Source of the DNA: a bacterium | Lineage (GTDB): Bacteria > Bacillota_I > Bacilli_A > Mycoplasmatales > Mycoplasmoidaceae | NCBI GenBank assembly: GCA_017633835.1 | Contig: JAGBOP010000048.1 | Location: 1 to 32,143 of the forward strand | Direction of reading: 5' to 3' | DNA: 32,143 bases | Shown here: positions 10,171 through 20,683 of the stretch, piece by piece | How the letters are laid out: each line of letters begins with the position of its first letter | How positions within the stretch are numbered: position 1 is the first letter of the stretch | Made by a program: the position numbers and the translations under genes | Notes under the pieces: model-generated | Database searches by the model: none | What the model was told of the DNA's origin: nothing | What the model saw: only the letters and a program-made list of their open reading frames with translations

Positions 10171-10246
10171 AGGGGTATAGTTCAATTGGTAGAACGGCGG
10201 ACTTCAAATCCGCGTGTTATGGGTTCAAGTCCTGTTACCCCTGCCA
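10171..10246 (+). tRNA. trnW: tRNA-Trp (anticodon UCA), reads UGA as Trp
   Basis: The 7-bp acceptor stem AGGGGTA pairs with TACCCCT, followed by discriminator G and an encoded CCA. The D arm (AGTTCAATTGGTAGAAC) and the T arm (TGGGTTCAAGTCCTG) are normal. The anticodon stem GCGGA/TCCGC encloses loop CTTCAAA, giving anticodon TCA at 10204-10206. With the UGA codons inside nearly all proteins here, this is the Mollicutes tRNA-Trp for code 4, not selenocysteine tRNA: the acceptor stem is a normal 7 bp and there is no long variable arm. Confidence 0.97.
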
Positions 10247-10251
10247 GAAAG

Positions 10252-10286
10252 AAAAATAGTGGAATTTAAACCTCCACTATTTTTTT
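10252..10286. terminator. Bidirectional terminator between tRNA-Trp and the RCK gene
   Basis: AAAAATAGTGGA and TCCACTATTTTT form a 12-bp stem with a 9-base loop. There is an A run on the left and a T run on the right, so it can stop transcripts from both sides of this convergent pair. Confidence 0.85.
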
Positions 10287-10298
10287 ATTATTAATCAT

Positions 10299-10967
10299 CT
10301 ATTCATTAATTGGCTCTTTATAAAAGAAATTCATGAGTTGAGGCACAATACTGCTTTCACATGCCACGTATAAGATATCACCCATTTGAATTTTTTGCAA
10401 GATGGTAGCAAGAATAATGCGGTTCCCGCGCTTAAGTCCAATGATTTGCACAAATGGTAATTTATCTTTAATTTCATCCACTGACATTGAATTGATTTTA
10501 TTGACAAAAACTTTGATTAAGCTATAATTACTACCGATGAACGTATCATTGACATCAGTATGACTTGCTAATTGACTGGCAAGAATTTGAGCACTATCAA
10601 TTTCAGGTGTAATTACGTTGGTGGCACCAATACTTACTAAAATTCGCCGTTGCACTGAACTGTTTGCATAGGCATATATATTTGCAATCTTTAATTCATG
10701 CAAGTTATTACATACATATACTGAAGTCTCAAATGACTTAATTGCTACAATCACGGTGTCAAGGTCTTGAATTCCTAATGACTTCAAAGTATTAATATCA
10801 GTAGCATCAGCACAAATTACATTTTCAAATTGGTTATTTAATTTATTAATAATGCTTTCATCTTTATCAATCACCATTACTAATTTATTGAGATTCTTTA
10901 AATTATTTGCTAATGCTAAACCAAAAGTATTCATCCCAATGACACAAATTAAATTATTTCTACTCAT
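10299..10967 (-). CDS. ktrA: KtrA/TrkA-type RCK potassium uptake regulator
   Basis: Cytosolic gating ring subunit for a potassium transporter. It has 222 residues: an RCK_N Rossmann domain (about 1-130) with the nucleotide loop VIGMNTFG, the acidic VIDKDE at the end of strand 2, and ADATD, followed by an RCK_C domain (about 140-218). The usual third Gly of the nucleotide loop is present, but the middle position is Asn (GMNTFG). It ends with TAG, which shows that TAG is a stop here. It is transcribed away from ktrB, its likely partner, across a 98-base gap, rather than in one operon. Confidence 0.9.
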   Translation of the reverse strand: MSRNNLICVIGMNTFGLALANNLKNLNKLVMVIDKDESIINKLNNQFENVICADATDINTLKSLGIQDLDTVIVAIKSFETSVYVCNNLHELKIANIYAYANSSVQRRILVSIGATNVITPEIDSAQILASQLASHTDVNDTFIGSNYSLIKVFVNKINSMSVDEIKDKLPFVQIIGLKRGNRIILATILQKIQMGDILYVACESSIVPQLMNFFYKEPINE

Positions 10968-11065
10968 ATAAATTACTCATTAATTTTCTATTATTTTATA
11001 AAATATGTAAAGCGATAAAATTGCTAAACATTGTTATATTTTATTAATTATATTAAGATATAGTT

Positions 11066-12691
11066 ATGCATTTGAATAATAACTGAAATAAGCAAAGTAA
11101 AAAATTCAAACAAAAATTTAAGCAGTGATTTAATGCTTTTATTAAACCCAATACGGTGCAATTTATTTTAATTTGGTATGCGGTGTTTTGTTTAGTTGGA
11201 GCAGGATTATTAATGAGTAGTGCTGCAGTCAACTGAGGACCAGTAACGACTAAAAATCACTATACGTTTTGAAGTGCATTATTTACTGCTACTAGTGCTT
11301 TTAGTGATACGGGTTTAGTTGTGACCCCTACTGATACTACGTTTAAACCATTTGGTCAAGTAGTAATCTACTTGCTAATCTTGTTTGGGGGAGTAGGATT
11401 ATTCGTCATGTTCATCTTACTTTATCGATCTTTTTTCCCAAAACAAAAATTACGGTTTAATACCATTGTGGTATTGCAATCAGAACGTGGGGGGGAAACT
11501 TTAAACAATGTGGTTAAGTTAATTGTTTCCGGAGTTATTTTCATCATGAGCATTAACATTGTGTGCTCTTTATTGTTAATGTTTTGCTTTTATTACATTC
11601 CTGCTCATTTACCAATTAGCATTCCTACTACTCACAATTATGCTGATCCATATTATCTTGGCTTTAGTGCTTCACAATACGAACGAGTTTATCATAACTG
11701 AAGATGAGCATTTTGAAACGGAATGTTTGATTCCATTTCCGCGTTAGATAACGCAGGATTTAGTTTGTTTGGTGAATCATCAATGAGTGCATACCGTAAT
11801 GGCATTGGTGTCATTGTCCAATTCATTTTAATGAGCGAATGATTTATTGGAGGAATTGGTTATCCTGTTATTTATGAAGTATACTTATACTTTAAAAATA
11901 AAATTAAGCATACTCCGTTTAAATTTTCCTTATTTTCCAAAATGTGTTTAATTGGCTTTATTTGTTTATTAGCTATTTCCACTTGTTTAGCATATATCTT
12001 TGCTTACAGTGGTGATAGTTTAAGTAATGCATATTCTTTAATTAACGTGAAAAATTATGATCCATACGGACATTTAAATACGATTTATAGTCCGTGGGGA
12101 GTACATCCATGAGCAAATAAAAACTGAGCAATTTTTTGAAATTGTGCATCAACTAGAAGTGCGGGATTTGATTCGTATAATTTAAATACGAATAGTGAAT
12201 CATCCAAAATTTTATACACAATCTTAATGTACATTGGTTCTTCACCATCTTCCACGGGTGGAGGAATTCGGATTACTACCTTCATTATTGTAATTTGTTC
12301 ATTATTTATTAAATTTGGTGGCAAAGACAAAATTGTCATGTTTAAGAAGCAAATTAGTCAAAGTACCATTAGTGATAGTTTCTTAGTAATGACTTTTGCC
12401 ATCATCTTAATAATTATTACTAGTTTCGTGGTACACTTTACTTATTACGGAGCAAATAAAGAATTAAACAATTACATTAATGACTTCTTTGTGGTAAGTA
12501 GTGCGTTTGGTACGTGTGGACTAAGTTTAGGTAATTTACTAAACAGCTTACATTGAGGAGGCATCTTATTCCTCATCATTACCATGTTTATTGGTCAATT
12601 AGGAGTTGGCAGTGCAATTTTAGCAGTCTCACGTAAACATGGTAAAGATAGCAATTATAATTTACCAGTGGAAAATGTAAAGGTAGGATAA
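11066..12691 (+). CDS. ktrB: KtrB/TrkH-family potassium transporter
   Basis: Integral membrane potassium channel-like transporter, 541 residues, with many hydrophobic helices and four pore-loop repeats carrying the filter glycine: TSAFSDTGL, SALDNAGF, STRSAGFD and SSAFGTCGL. The conserved helix-kink segment GSSPSSTGGGIR is also present. The N-terminus is a basic cytosolic tail of about 35 residues. It is paired functionally with the divergently transcribed RCK subunit. The stop codon overlaps the next start (TAATG), so the following membrane protein is translated with it. Confidence 0.94.
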
Positions 12692-13272
12692 TGGGCAAAT
12701 TAATTAAACAAACAAATAATTTACCAAGTACGAACCAAGTTAATTCACTTGGTGATAAATACTTATTATTCTTTAAAAAATGAATGCGATGGTTTGTCGT
12801 TGCAATTATTTGCTGTACCATCTGGCAATTCATTTTCATGTTTATTATCATTTTCCATCACACGTTAACGGGTCAACTTTGCGTCATGCAATATTTAATG
12901 TTTAGTTTTAGCGTGATTATTTGCGGACTCATAATGTATCCCACTTATATTTACGCAAACAAAGCATTTTATTGTAACATTGCTTTATTAAGTGCACAGT
13001 TATTGTTCTTATGCTTTATTATTCCAACGAATTTATATTTCTGAGCTAACTTTACAGCTACTAGAATTAACGACGTAAAGATGCATGTTACTATTGATTT
13101 AACTCATGTTGAATATGTATATACCGCATGCTCATTATGATTTGATTTTATTTTTAGTGGTGGATGCATCATGTGTGCCACCTTCTTATACTATTATGTG
13201 GCAAAAAATTCTACACACCCTTGAAAGGTACGTGTAGAACGTGAAACTGTTATTTCTAAACCACGAAACTAA
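12691..13272 (+). CDS. Four-helix membrane protein coupled to ktrB
   Basis: A 193-residue protein I do not recognise. It has a basic N-terminus (MGKLIKQ), four predicted membrane helices (about residues 33-58, 65-92, 93-118 and 148-170), and a charged C-terminal tail. It is rich in Cys within the helices. The ATG shares one base with the ktrB stop, which points to translational coupling and possibly to a partner of the potassium transporter; this is inferred from position only. It ends 3 bases before the end of galU on the other strand. Confidence 0.8.
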
Positions 13273-13275
13273 TTT

Positions 13276-14166
13276 TTAAATCTTGCAGAATTGGTGTAAA
13301 TATTGCACAACTTCATCTTTTAAATCATTGCGTGCTAGTGCTTCATCAATTACTGCTTTAATTAAACCAAGTTTACTGCCGATATCGTAACGCTTCGCTA
13401 AAATATTGCAGGCGTAAGCTCCATCTTGCTTGATGATTTCTTCAAGGGCTGGAGTTAATTCGATTTCCCCGCGGGAACTTGGTTTTAATTTCCCAATTTC
13501 GCTAAAAATGGTTGGGGTTAAAATATATCGACCAATGACTGCATAGTTACTTGGAGCATCTTTCAATTCTGGTTTTTCAATAATTCCAGTCACTGGCATT
13601 TCTAATTGGTTCGTACAATCTTTAGCTGGTGTAATTATTCCATATTTATTTATTTCTTTATCAGGTACTTCTTGCACCCCTAATACCATCTTATGATACT
13701 TATTAAAGACTTGTAAACATTGTTGTAATCCACTTGGAATGTTTGGTTCATGATTAATAATGACATCATCCCCTAATAACACGGCAAATGGTTCATCCCC
13801 AACAAATGATTTAGCATACGAAATCGCATCGCCTAATCCTTGGGGATAATGTTGTCGAATAAAAAAGATATTACAATCTTTGTTGTATTGAGTAATTGAT
13901 TGCAATTCTTTATCTTTTTGCTTTTTAGTTAGATGTTGTTCTAATTGGTAATTGCTATCAAAATAATCAATGATAGCATTCTTGTTAGAACTAACAATAA
14001 TTAAAATATCTTTAATGCCTGCTTGTAATACTTCTTGGATAATAAATTCAATGGCGGGAGTATCAATGATGTTTAACATTTCCTTTGGAATTGATTTAGT
14101 AATTGGTAAAAATCTGGTGCCAAATCCTGCTGCACAAATAATGGCTTTTGTTACTTTTTCTTTCAT
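13276..14166 (-). CDS. galU: UTP-glucose-1-phosphate uridylyltransferase
   Basis: Makes UDP-glucose from UTP and glucose-1-phosphate, the precursor for glycolipids and surface sugars. It has 296 residues, the usual length. Motifs seen are the nucleotide-binding AAGFGTRFLPITKSIPKEM near the N-terminus, QGLGDAI, LLGDD (metal-binding Asp), IIEKP, RGEIELT and RYDIGSKLG. It is transcribed alone on the minus strand, divergent from pth by 81 bases, and is convergent with the four-helix protein gene. No terminator fits in the 3-base gap to that gene. Confidence 0.96.
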   Translation of the reverse strand: MKEKVTKAIICAAGFGTRFLPITKSIPKEMLNIIDTPAIEFIIQEVLQAGIKDILIIVSSNKNAIIDYFDSNYQLEQHLTKKQKDKELQSITQYNKDCNIFFIRQHYPQGLGDAISYAKSFVGDEPFAVLLGDDVIINHEPNIPSGLQQCLQVFNKYHKMVLGVQEVPDKEINKYGIITPAKDCTNQLEMPVTGIIEKPELKDAPSNYAVIGRYILTPTIFSEIGKLKPSSRGEIELTPALEEIIKQDGAYACNILAKRYDIGSKLGLIKAVIDEALARNDLKDEVVQYLHQFCKI

Positions 14167-14224
14167 AATAATTTCTTAGGTTAATCGGATTAAAACGCAT
14201 CAATATCTAATAAAATTAATTTTA

Positions 14225-14230
14225 TATAAT
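14225..14230 (+). promoter_or_regulatory. -10 box (TATAAT) for the pth-tilS unit
   Basis: A perfect TATAAT 17 bases before the chosen pth start implies a very short leader of about 10 bases, consistent with the absence of a ribosome site. Confidence 0.4.
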
Positions 14231-14247
14231 TAATAATATTAATGAAT

Positions 14248-14814
14248 ATGAAAACAATAATTTTTGGATTAGGAAATCCTGGTGATGAATTTAATAATAC
14301 GAGACACAATTATGGACGAATGTGTGTTGAAGATTATGTTAACGAACATAATCTCGAATGAAAGAATTTCCAAAATTGTGGTAAGTATGCCAAATTCAAT
14401 CAAGGTGACAATGAAATTTATTTACTAATTAGTACAAGTTACTACATGAATAATTCTGGGGAATTAATTAAAAAATTTGCTGATTATTTTGATGTTCCTT
14501 ATGAAAACATTATCATTTTACATGATGACATGGACTTTCCTGTTGGTAGCTTTAAAATTCGGGCTAAAGGTAGTGGGGGAGGACATAACGGCATGAAGAA
14601 TGTTGTTTTAATGTTAGGTACTGCTGACATTAAACGTATTCGCTTAGGTATTGATCGTCCGAAATATGACGAAAAAGATTACGTCATTGCTAAATTTAAA
14701 CCCCAAGAATTAACAACCATTAAACAAACCATCAATGAAATCAATAATACCATCTTACCAAAGTGATTTAGTGATGGAAGATTTGATTTATTAATGAATT
14801 TATATAACAAATAA
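14248..14814 (+). CDS. pth: Peptidyl-tRNA hydrolase
   Basis: Cleaves peptidyl-tRNA released by stalled ribosomes. It has 188 residues. The start at 14248 puts all key residues at the standard family numbers: Asn10 (GLGNPG), His20 (TRHN), Asn68 (MNNSG), Asp93 (LHDDMD) and Asn114 (GGGHNG). An in-frame ATG two codons upstream (14242) is possible. It is followed 5 bases later by tilS, an arrangement in which both genes serve translation. Confidence 0.96.
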
Positions 14815-14819
14815 GTAAG

Positions 14820-15713
14820 GTGAAACTAAAGTATTTGGTGGCATGTTCCGGGGGGCCTGATTCCATGGCTTTACTTGACATGGCAGTAAGAAAAAAACAA
14901 GTTTATGCAGTTATACATGTTAATTATCACTGGCGAAAAAGTGCTAATCGGGACATGCATATTGTGCAACATTATTGCCATGTGCACCACTTAAAGTTAT
15001 TTATTAAAAATATTAACCATGCAATTTATCGCACCACCGAAATTAAAAATTTTGAAGCGTGAGCAAGAGAAGTACGCTATAACTTTTTTAATTTAGTAGC
15101 AAACCTAACTAATCATCATCAACTTTTAATGGCTCACCACTTAGATGATTACTTAGAAACTGGTTTAATGCAAATAATTAAACACCGTAGTTTATTTCAT
15201 TACGGAATTAAAAAGTACAATCTCATTAAGCATCTTTTCATTATTCGTCCATTCCTTGATAAATATACCAAAAATGATTTAATTAATTATTGTCATGCTC
15301 ATTATTTAAAGTATGGCATTGATGAAACAAATAATGATCCCAAATACTTGCGCAATTATCTTCGTATCTTGCTTGCTCATCATGATGATAAAAAGGAACT
15401 GCTGTTATTACTAATTAAACAAATCAATGATTCATTACAAGCACAGTATCTAAAGAGTTTACTTTACTATCATGATTGAATGAAAGTTAATGATCTTAAT
15501 TTACTATTTAAATTAAATTTGCATTATCAACTTAATTTGCTAAAAATTTATTTATATTTGCATCATGTTCGCAATTTATCAAGCAATAAATTGCAAGGGA
15601 TATTAAGTTTTTTGCATAGCAATTTAAACCAGAAAGCATTTCGTGTTGCAACTAATACTTACTTAGTAAAAAAACACAAAAAAATTTTTTTAATTAAAGA
15701 TTACGTTAAATAA
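14820..15713 (+). CDS. tilS: tRNA-Ile lysidine synthetase
   Basis: Modifies C34 of tRNA-Ile(CAU) to lysidine so that it reads AUA. It has 297 residues, the short mycoplasma form without the full C-terminal domain. The PP-loop is SGGPDS (residues 10-15). Further family marks are HVNYHWR, ARxxRY-x-F (AREVRYNF) and AHHLDDYLET. The start is GTG at 14820, which places the PP-loop near the N-terminus as usual. The second half is strongly basic and Lys/Leu/Asn-rich. It continues the pth unit. Confidence 0.93.
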
Positions 15714-15749
15714 AATAAAATAAACAAATAATTTAAGGATAAAACAAGT

Positions 15750-16388
15750 ATGTCATCAAATTCATTTCTTTTCATCCTCTTCCTCCTTGTTCCAGTTGGT
15801 GTCATCATCTTCTTGGTATTACGGAAAAAACGGATTAATGAAAACGTGGTACCTAATAAACAAAAGAAAGATGAAGTATGACGCAGCATTAAATATTGAT
15901 TAAAAGAACATAATGAACAAGGGAAAGAAATTATTGATTCCTATGTCGCAAAACGAAAAGTAGTTGATTTCAAAGAATGGAAAAAGGAAAATAAAGCTCT
16001 TTGAGATTCAATGCCAGTGGATGCAAAGAAAGCAAAAAAAGAAGAAATTAAAAAGCACCCTCGTGAATTATACGTGGTATTATTTACCACTCGTGATGGC
16101 AAAACAAAAGTTGAAGATAAACCGCGAGCAATCGAATGTGAAGTTATTTACGCTCGAACAAAAACAACCCATGATAAAGAAACTAGAAATGTTGTTATTA
16201 ATGGGGAAATGGATTATAGCAAAGAAGCTAGTTGAATTGATCCACTTCGCAAACGTGATGAAACTAAGTTAATTAAAGAAGAAAAACGGCAAGCAAAACG
16301 CGAACTTAAAAAAGCCGATAAAAAACAAAAAGAAATTAACAAATTACGGGCTGAACGCCAACAAAATAAACAAAATTTTAAGAAGTAA
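15750..16388 (+). CDS. Small membrane-anchored basic protein
   Basis: A 212-residue protein not recognised by me. It has one membrane helix near the N-terminus (about residues 5-25, SFLFILFLLVPVGVIIFLVL), then a highly charged Lys/Glu-rich cytosolic domain. The middle has a compact beta-like segment (ELYVVLFTTRDGKTKVED) and the last about 50 residues are likely a coiled coil rich in Lys, Glu and Gln. The start follows TTAAGGAT, a fair ribosome site about 11 bases upstream. The gene lies 36 bases after tilS and is closed by a strong terminator. Confidence 0.82.
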
Positions 16389-16421
16389 TTACGATGGTGG
16401 TAGTTACTTCTTTCTTTTTTT
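16382..16421 (+). terminator. Terminator of the pth-tilS-membrane protein unit
   Basis: GAAGTAATTAC and GTAGTTACTTC make an 11-bp stem with one G-T pair and a 7-base loop, followed by a T-rich run. The left arm includes the stop codon of the gene. Confidence 0.85.
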
Positions 16422-16436
16422 AATTAGTTAATCCAT

Positions 16437-16442
16437 ATATTA
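16437..16442 (+). promoter_or_regulatory. Possible -10 box (TATATT) for paralogue 1
   Basis: TATATT lies 27 bases before the start of the first paralogue, in the only gap between it and the preceding terminator. No -35 box is evident. Confidence 0.35.
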
Positions 16443-16469
16443 TTAATAAAAAGATAGATACTGATAAAT

Positions 16470-18443
16470 ATGAAAGCAGAATTAAACCAAAGTGGGATTA
16501 GTGTTGATCCAATTAACGGATTTTATCAAAAATACCAAACGACTAAATTAAATGTTATCAACAGTACAGTTGATAATTGGCTTCAACAAGCTAAAGACCA
16601 AATTGATGCTCAATTAAAGCAATACCAACAACAAATCAAGCAATTAGAAAAACAAATGGAAGATGAAGCTAATTTAAAAGGCATTCACCATAAGCAAATA
16701 AGTAACAAATTAATTTTTGGTTCATGTTTTATTATTATTGGCTTATTCTTTTTACCAATGTATTTTAGTAATAAAAAGGTAATTAAAGAATATGAACAAT
16801 ATTGTATGGGTATTCAAAAACAAATTGATCAAATTAAAAAGAAAATCTTTCATTTAATTTATGACCATTTAGGTTCATTAAGAACTAGTTACATTGTCAA
16901 CCAAATTTTTGATCAATATGGCTTAATTAGTTGTAGTCAAATTGATACTTATAGTGTCATGAGTAAATTACAACGACCCAATGTAATTGGCATTGATAAA
17001 GCCCATCTAGTGTTTTATAAAAATACACCAATTTATGATTTAAAGTTACGCCAAATTACCGTAAAGAATGTGCAAACTACCGGACGGATGATGAGTGAAA
17101 TTGATGTTGGTAAGTATAGTATTCCTATCGTGTTAACTGCACACCATAATGAACCTACTCCGTTTATTGAACCAAGTAATTGCATTTGCTTATTATCTAA
17201 TTACTTACAACCTAATTTTTCGTTTATTAGTAGTTCATTAATGAAAGGTTTAGATCAACGTTATACTGAAACTATTAATACGAGTGGAGAACAAACCATG
17301 CTAAGCAAAATTAAGGATTTTGCTAATAATGTTCTTACTTCGCACCAAAAAAGTCATAATAACAACATTGATGATAAAGCCAATAATGTGCAATTAGAAA
17401 ATGATGAATTTAATATTAAAGTGCATTTTAATTGACGCGGGGAACAAAATGATTTAGTTCAATTTTTTACCATTAAAGTGCAAGAAGATTTTGTCAAATG
17501 AAATGATCAAACCTGCAATTTAGCAACCCAAAAATATGCTTTTGGTAATTACGCTTTTTATAACGAAAAAGATAGTGAAGTTCCGTTTTTAAGTTACTAT
17601 GAATCTATTCTTGCTACATGTGGTTATACTTCAGCTAGTGCCATTGCTAACATTAATGACATGAGTGAATTAAAACTAAAACTAAAAAAGGTTTTAGTAG
17701 CTTATTTAGATGATTGATTTAAAGCGGTTCAATTGCCATTATTAGTAACTGGAATCAACCGGGAATGATACCAAAAAAATGGCCAATATTTAATTGCTTC
17801 AACTGATGATGTGCCAGTAATTAATGAACAAACTAGTTGAAGGTATTTACTAAATAAATGACATAATTTCTTTGTTTTTCACATGAATAGTCCAGCCCGT
17901 GAATCATGAGTTGACATTGCTAAATTTGAACCAATTGATAATAGTGGATTTAGCAAAATTAACTTAAACTTACGTTCATTTCGCAGTCAACAAATGGTTG
18001 CATATGAACCTGCTTACCATGGCTTAAGCATGCGAAGAGTACCTGTACCTTATGAACGGTTCTTTCCTATTCAAGAACCAAAACGGGCTTATTGCTTTAG
18101 TACTGCTAATTGACCTAAAAATAAGAATTTACGAATTATGCTAGGTTTACGTCATGGGTATGAAAATACGACTAGTTATAATGATGAAATCAAAGCAATG
18201 TTTAATGATGCACCATTCCACGTCTCTGATCCCTTAACTTTAAGTCAATCACCATATCACCAAACCATTTTAAAAACTCTAAGTACTTTTCACCAACAAA
18301 ATCCTGAATTTGTTAAACACTGTTTAATTATTACTTCAAACCAATATAATGGCATTATTTTAGTTGACGATCCAGCTTGGTTTGACCAAAATGAAATGGA
18401 AGATAAAGTAAGAGCGTTAGCTCATTCCTTAAATATTGAATAA
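16470..18443 (+). CDS. Coiled-coil/single-helix membrane protein, paralogue 1 of 3
   Basis: A 657-residue protein of unknown function. Order of parts: a conserved N-terminal motif (DPINGFYQKY, then a Trp-Leu-Gln), a coiled coil (about 40-68), one membrane helix (about 81-99) with basic residues right after it (NKKVIKEYE), and a large soluble domain. Blocks shared with the two later paralogues are NTPIYDL, LSNYLQP, DDWFKAVQLPLLVTGINREWY, SDPL and SQSPYHQ, and a C-terminal DDPAWFD...MEDK. Three or more TGA Trp codons lie inside. Basic residues after the helix suggest the C-terminal domain is cytosolic. It resembles no family I can name with certainty; DUF3137-like proteins, often next to LemA, or the MG032/MG096/MG288 families are candidates to test. 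Confidence 0.85.
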
Positions 18444-18461
18444 TTGTAATTAGTACAAAAT

Positions 18462-18506
18462 AAATAGATAAAGACCATTTTAACAATGATTTTTATCTAT
18501 TTTTTA
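18462..18506 (+). terminator. Terminator after paralogue 1
   Basis: AAATAGATAAA pairs with TTTATCTATTT, with CATT/AATG extending the stem inward. It is followed by a T run and separates the transcript from that of paralogue 2. Confidence 0.75.
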
Positions 18507-18527
18507 ATTTCTTAAAATTAGCATTGT

Positions 18528-18533
18528 TATAAT
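18528..18533 (+). promoter_or_regulatory. -10 box (TATAAT) for paralogue 2
   Basis: A perfect TATAAT preceded by TTGT, 31 bases before the start codon. A strong ribosome site, GGAAGG at 18555-18560, sits 3 bases before the ATG; most genes in this window lack one. Confidence 0.6.
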
Positions 18534-18563
18534 TATGATTATTCAAATAAAAAAGGAAGGTAT

Positions 18564-20618
18564 ATGAAAGTAAATTTAAGTAATAGCAATTTAGGGGCAG
18601 ACCCAATTGCTAATTATTATGAAAAATACAAAGTATCTAGTCAACAAGTAATCGAACCAACTGTTAAAAGTTGATTGCAACATGCCAAAGATACTCTTGA
18701 TGGAACACTAAAACAACATCAAGATGAAATTAAGAAATTGCAAGACGAAATTAGCAATCGTTATGAACAAGATAATATCCACGGCAAAAAGATTGCTAAT
18801 ATTGCAATCATTGTTTTTTGCTTTTTAATTATTGGATTATTCTTTTTAGGAATCTATGCGAAAAATAGACGCATCATTAAAGAATATGATGAATTTGAAG
18901 CCGAAATGAATCAAAAGATTGAAGACCAAAAACAAGATTTATTCCACGTGGTTTACAGTAACATGGTTTCATTAAAAACCAGTGATCTATTTAGCAAGAT
19001 TTTTGCTGAATTTGGATTAACTACTTGTTCACAAGTAAATAGTGATAATTTAATTGCAAAATTAAATAAACCTAATATTTTAGGAATTGATAAAGCTAAC
19101 GCCGTTTATTTGCGAAATACTCCAATTTATGATTTAGGATTAAGAGAATTAAATATTCGTAATGTCGTTACTTATGCTAATTTAGACGTCAAAGAAGAAC
19201 ATACAAAGTCAGGTGGAATAATTTCAGGAATTCTTTCTGCGATGACAAGTAGTGATGACGATGATTCAAGTGATGAAGAAGAAACCGAAACTGTGGAAAA
19301 AACTTTAACTGCATCTCATACTGAACCTACCCCATTTATTGATCCTGTTAATGAAATTTGTTTATTGTCCAACTATTTACAACCAGAATTCTCATTAATT
19401 AGTAGTGGAGCACTTGAAGAAATTGAAAATAAGACTAAGGCAATTGATGAAGTAGCTGCTGCTGAAGCAAAGGAAAAGCAAAGAGGTCTTTGAAATAAGA
19501 TTAAGAATGCTGCTACCAAAAAAGTAAAAGACTTTATTGCCGCTAAAAAAGATAAAGGTAATCAACTTAAACTTGAAAACGATATTTTCAATAAAGAAAT
19601 TAGATATGATTACACTGGTAGTGAAGTTGATTTAACCCAATTCTTTAACATTAAAGTCCAAGAAGATTTTGTTAACTGAAATGAACACTTTGATAGTTTA
19701 ACTAACAAAGCTTATGGTTTTGGCACTTATGCTTTTTATGATGAAAAGCAACAAACTATCCCATTTGATAGTTACTATGAATCAGTTTTAGCTACATGTG
19801 ACTACAATAACCCTGATAAAGTATCAACAATGAAGATTGATGAACTTAAGGACAAATTAGTAGCAATGTGCAACATCTATTTCGATGATTGATTTAAAAC
19901 AACTCAAGTTCCATTGTTAGTCACGGGAATTAACCGCGAATGATACCAACCAAATGGTCATTATATGGTTGGATTCGCAGGTAATACTCCAACAATGGAT
20001 AGTAATACTTCCACTCAATTCCTTTTAAATAGATGACGCAAAATTTTTAATTTTACTCAAGCACAACCAAAGCGTGATAGTTGAATCAAGATTACTACTC
20101 CTACTCCAATTAATAGCAATTTAGTGGCATATGACATTACTTTAAATTCATATGGTAGTGAAGAACGCATTGATGAAGTTGAAGTTAGTGATAGTGCATT
20201 AGAAAGAAGTTATACGGTACCAGTTAAATATGAATACTTCTTCCCAATTGTGGAAGCAAAAAAAGCGTACCGCTTTAAAGTTAATAACTGACCAGCAAAT
20301 CAAGACATGCGTTTTATTATGAGTAGCATCATTGATGATAAGATTACTTCTAATTACACTATTGAAGTTAGAAACATGCTGCAAAAAGCACCAATTGCTA
20401 TTTCTGATCCATTATTATTAGCAAATTCACAATATCATCAAAGCATGTTAAAGAAGATGGTTAACTTCTTTAATAATAACCAAGAATTTAACAAGCATTG
20501 CATGCTTGTATTATCAAACCAATATGATGGTTTAGTGTTAGTTGATGATCCAAATTGATTTGATGCTAACCAAATGCAAGATAAAATTCAAGCATTAGTT
20601 AGCGAACTAAATGCATAA
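18564..20618 (+). CDS. Coiled-coil/single-helix membrane protein, paralogue 2 of 3
   Basis: A 684-residue paralogue with the same plan: DPIANYYEKY motif, coiled coil (about 40-68), membrane helix (about 79-99) followed by KNRRIIKEYD, and the large domain with NTPIYDL, TPFI, LSNYLQP, DDWFKTTQVPLLVTGINREWY, SDPL and a C-terminal DDPNWFD...MQDK. It differs by a very acidic insertion at about residues 226-245 (Ser, Asp and Glu run) and a Glu/Ala/Lys-rich stretch further on. It has its own promoter, a strong ribosome site and its own terminator, so it is expressed independently. The function is unknown. Confidence 0.87.
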
Positions 20619-20634
20619 TTAATGAAGAGCAAAC

Positions 20635-20669
20635 AAAAAGTAGGCTGTTTTAACAACCTACTTTTTTTT
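20635..20669. terminator. Bidirectional terminator between paralogue 2 and lemA
   Basis: AAAAAGTAGG and CCTACTTTTT enclose a further near-perfect inner stem (TGTT/AACA with one mismatch), with a T run on the right and an A run on the left. It serves this convergent pair. Confidence 0.85.
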
Positions 20670-20683
20670 ATTGTTAATAATAA

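Noticed and set aside
10171..10246. Selenocysteine tRNA (anticodon TCA)
   Set aside because: The acceptor stem is a normal 7 bp, the variable region is short, and the genes here read TGA at conserved Trp positions.
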